Source: Lachnospiraceae bacterium (GTDB taxonomy: Bacteria; Bacillota; Clostridia; Lachnospirales; Lachnospiraceae). Taken from it: a stretch of DNA of 7,226 nt. The number at the start of each line of letters is the position of its first letter. Position 1 is the stretch's first letter. Below, in pieces: positions 5,328-7,226 of this stretch. The position numbers were made by a program, and so were the translations under genes. Below the pieces are notes generated by a model. The model did no database searches. It saw only the letters and a list, made by a program, of their open reading frames with translations, and was not told where the DNA came from. The DNA lies in contig JAJQGR010000181.1 of assembly GCA_021200345.1 (NCBI GenBank), positions 1 to 7,226 on the forward strand. The letters are read 5' to 3'.

Positions 5328-6770
5328 TTAATATAAATCCGCGTCAGACGCGAAAGCAATATATCCTCTATACGCCTCATAAATGTCAATCTTGGAGGTT
5401 GCCTCCCAGGGAGCATGCATACTTAAAACCGGAACACCACTATCGATCACATTCATACCATATTTAGCCAGAACGTACGCAATGGTGCCGCCTCCGCCCA
5501 CATCGACTTTTCCCAGTTCAGCAGTCTGGAAAGAAACATCCTCTTTCTCAAAAATACCGCGCAGATGAGCTACGTACTCCGCGTTGGCATCGTTGGATCC
5601 GCTCTTTCCCGCTCTGCCGGTAAATTTATTCAGTACAATGCCATGTCCGAAGAAAGCCGCGTTTTTGGGCTCAAAGCAGCTGGCATACAATGGGTCAAAG
5701 GCCGCGGAAACATCGCTGGAGAGCATACAGCTTCTCTGCAGGCAGCGTCTCAGATCCAGGGCCGAATATCCCCCGCAAAGCTCCAAAAGCTCCGCAACCG
5801 CATTTTCAAAGAACAGGCTACTCATGCCAGTGGCTCCCACGCTGCCGATCTCTTCCTTGTCCACCAGCAGGCAGCACACAGTCTTTTCTGTGATTCCCAG
5901 ATCCAGCATGGCCTTCAGGGAAGTGAAAGCGCAGACTCTGTCATCCTGGCCGTAGCCCAGGATCATACTTCTGTCAAAACCGGCCTCTCTGGCCTTCCCC
6001 GCAGGAACTATCTCCAGCTCAGCGGAAAGGAAATCCTCCTCCTCAATATCATACTGCCGCTTTAAGATCTCAAGGATGCCCTTCTTAACCGCGTCTCTCT
6101 CCGGAGTGTTTTTCTCTTTTTCAGTGTCTTTTCCTTCTTCTCCGTCCTTTTTGGCCTCGATTTTCAAAGGGCGGCTGCCCACAATCAGATCCATGGCCTC
6201 TCCGTTGATCACCTGTCCGGCAGTCTTTTTCATCTGCTCCTGGGCCAGATGAATCAGAATGTCCGAGATAAAGAAAACCGGATCATCCTCATCCTCCCCG
6301 ATATTCACAATCACCGTGGTCATGTCTTTTTTAACTACCACGCCATGGATCGCCAGAGGCATCGCGACCCACTGATACTTTTTAATCCCGCCATAATAAT
6401 GAGTGTCCAGATAGGCAAACTCCTTATCCTCATAGAGAGGATTCTGCTTCACATCCACTCTCGGGGAATCAATATGCGCTCCCAGAATGTTCATTCCTTC
6501 CGGCAAAGGCTTGGTGCCAATCTGAAACATGGCGATGGACTTATTCATATGAACATAATAGACCTTATCGCCCACAGAAAGACTTCTGCCCTCCTCCATG
6601 GCCTGCTGCAGGGAAATATAACCCGCACGCTCAATTGCTTCTACCGTTTCATCAATGCACTCCCGCTCCGTCTTGCCATTGTCAAGAAAGCGACGGTATT
6701 CCTCCGACAGCACGTTGACTTTATCCAGCGTTTCCTCATCATATTTATTCCAGATATTTTTCTGTTCCAT
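5328..6770 (-). CDS. M18-family metallo-aminopeptidase
   Basis: This 480-residue protein belongs to peptidase family M18 (aspartyl aminopeptidase/aminopeptidase I type). These are large cytosolic di-zinc oligomers that remove N-terminal residues, often acidic or neutral, from peptides. Metal-site and catalytic blocks are all visible: GAHIDSPRVD with H99 and D101, GYGQDDRV with D276/D277, DKEEIGS with E306/E307, SSDVSAAFDP with D353, and SMHAPWE with H452. A GGGGTIAY glycine loop is at 425-432. Residues about 205-228 form a short Lys/Glu-rich insertion, probably a surface loop between the peptidase and lid regions. The start is supported by AAGGAGG five bases before the ATG. The gene has its own promoter and is followed by an 84-base gap containing the NUDIX promoter, without a clear terminator. 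Substrate preference cannot be told from sequence. Confidence 0.96.
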   Translation of the reverse strand: MEQKNIWNKYDEETLDKVNVLSEEYRRFLDNGKTERECIDETVEAIERAGYISLQQAMEEGRSLSVGDKVYYVHMNKSIAMFQIGTKPLPEGMNILGAHIDSPRVDVKQNPLYEDKEFAYLDTHYYGGIKKYQWVAMPLAIHGVVVKKDMTTVIVNIGEDEDDPVFFISDILIHLAQEQMKKTAGQVINGEAMDLIVGSRPLKIEAKKDGEEGKDTEKEKNTPERDAVKKGILEILKRQYDIEEEDFLSAELEIVPAGKAREAGFDRSMILGYGQDDRVCAFTSLKAMLDLGITEKTVCCLLVDKEEIGSVGATGMSSLFFENAVAELLELCGGYSALDLRRCLQRSCMLSSDVSAAFDPLYASCFEPKNAAFFGHGIVLNKFTGRAGKSGSNDANAEYVAHLRGIFEKEDVSFQTAELGKVDVGGGGTIAYVLAKYGMNVIDSGVPVLSMHAPWEATSKIDIYEAYRGYIAFASDADLY

Positions 6771-6808
6771 GATGTCCTCCTTGTTGTATCAGATATCTTC
6801 AGTCATCA

Positions 6809-6837
6809 ATGATAACTTTTTATTTTCTCAATGTCAA
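6809..6837 (-). promoter_or_regulatory. Strong sigma-A promoter for the M18 aminopeptidase
   Basis: On the minus strand a perfect TTGACA (6832-6837) is followed after 17 bases by TATCAT (6809-6814), five of six matches to the -10 consensus. The start would fall near 6802, leaving a leader of about 31 bases with the ribosome binding site. A 10-base imperfect palindrome, TCAT-CA-ATGA (6803-6812), overlaps the -10 and start region, and AGATATCT (6791-6798) lies in the leader; either could be chance. Confidence 0.8.
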
Positions 6838-6849
6838 CTGTTTGCGCTC

Positions 6850-7226
6850 TTAATTTCCCCCGTTCAAAACCCGGCCAAGATACGCTCCATACAGTAAGAT
6901 ATACATCGTAAAGTAAAGCCAGAACATGATAATAATGATAATACTCAGGCTGCCATAGTAGGAAAAGTCATTGAAATAATCCACATAGATGGAAAATCCA
7001 TAGGAAAAAACAGTGCAGCAGGCCGCCGCCAGAAAGCCCGGCATAAGCTGCCTTTTGATTTGCATTTTTCTGTTCGGCAAAAAGGTGTACATCAAAGTAA
7101 ACACCCCTCCCAGCAACAGGATGGCCAGGATAAAGCGATAGCTTAGAAAGTGCTGATATACTTCCAAAATCGACGGGAAATCCGCGAACAGGAAATTGAT
7201 AATACTCTGACCAAAAACGCCTACCA
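6850..7226 (-). CDS. YihY/BrkB-family membrane protein, C-terminal part (5' end beyond window)
   Basis: The frame is open from the right edge to the TAA at 6850-6852, giving 124 residues that begin VGVFGQS; a TTG at 7167 lies within the gene and is not its start. Three long hydrophobic segments are visible (about residues 30-48, 62-82 and 94-117 of the visible part). Between them is the sequence PNRKMQIKRQLMPGFLAA, which fits the family's conserved PGA-type loop before a membrane helix. Near the end, FSYYGSLS...MFWLYFTMYILLYGAYLG matches the YihY/BrkB C-terminal signature (YGS followed by W-L-Y and GA). Members are about 280-300 residues, so roughly 40 percent is seen. They are inner-membrane proteins of poorly defined function; old ribonuclease BN and virulence-factor labels are not reliable. 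The stop is only 12 bases from the M18 promoter -35, with no terminator visible, so read-through is likely. Confidence 0.88.
   Translation of the reverse strand, partial: VGVFGQSIINFLFADFPSILEVYQHFLSYRFILAILLLGGVFTLMYTFLPNRKMQIKRQLMPGFLAAACCTVFSYGFSIYVDYFNDFSYYGSLSIIIIIMFWLYFTMYILLYGAYLGRVLNGGN

Noticed and set aside
5303..5330. Terminator after the M18 gene
   Set aside because: The strand has a T-rich run (TTTATTTTTCTC) but no stem of useful length before it.
5565..6065. Plus-strand 166-residue open frame
   Set aside because: It lies wholly within the M18 coding region in antisense, and its composition is that of a shadow frame.
6249..6812. Plus-strand 187-residue open frame opposite the M18 gene
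   Set aside because: The frame is antisense to a clearly conserved peptidase and runs over its promoter; no family resemblance or start signal is seen.

Overview
The window reads as ordinary chromosomal DNA from a low-to-moderate GC, probably spore-forming member of the Clostridia, most likely the Lachnospiraceae. The pointers are a GerW/YtfJ plus DUF2953 (YtfI-like) gene pair, a YwlG-family gene beside dtd, strong AGGAG-type ribosome binding sites, sigma-A type promoters and tightly packed, partly overlapping genes. This placement is an inference from gene content and protein flavour; no rRNA or other marker is present. I see no mobile element, CRISPR array, tRNA or rRNA.

Layout, left to right. 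(1) Positions 1-2256, minus strand: a three-gene run transcribed leftward, ywlG-family gene -> dtd (D-aminoacyl-tRNA deacylase) -> a large polytopic O-antigen-ligase-like membrane protein that runs off the left edge. (2) Positions 2257-2311: a 55-base divergent gap. It carries a perfect extended -10 that places the yggS transcription start almost on its ATG. (3) Positions 2312-3022, plus strand: yggS/PLP-homeostasis protein, the only plus-strand gene. Its stop overlaps the stop of the convergent gerW gene. (4) Positions 3016-5229, minus strand: a compact operon reading NUDIX hydrolase -> a possible 41-residue coupled small ORF -> a 107-residue protein of unknown function -> DUF2953 membrane protein (GTG start, 4-base overlap) -> GerW/YtfJ (1-base gap). 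A hairpin with a poor T-tail sits inside this operon and may act as a partial terminator. (5) Positions 5328-6770, minus strand: an M18-family metallo-aminopeptidase with its own near-consensus promoter. (6) Positions 6850-7226, minus strand: the C-terminal part of a YihY/BrkB-type membrane protein whose start lies beyond the right edge.

How the genes fit together: most are housekeeping functions. These are tRNA proofreading (Dtd), vitamin B6 homeostasis (YggS), nucleotide clean-up (NUDIX) and peptide turnover (M18). The sporulation-associated pair (DUF2953/GerW) is co-transcribed with a lineage-type unknown gene. I did not find a convincing new multi-gene system. The best leads are the apparently leaderless yggS transcript, the small ORF and internal hairpin in the NUDIX-gerW operon, the 107-residue unknown, and the repeat-bearing linker in the DUF2953 protein.
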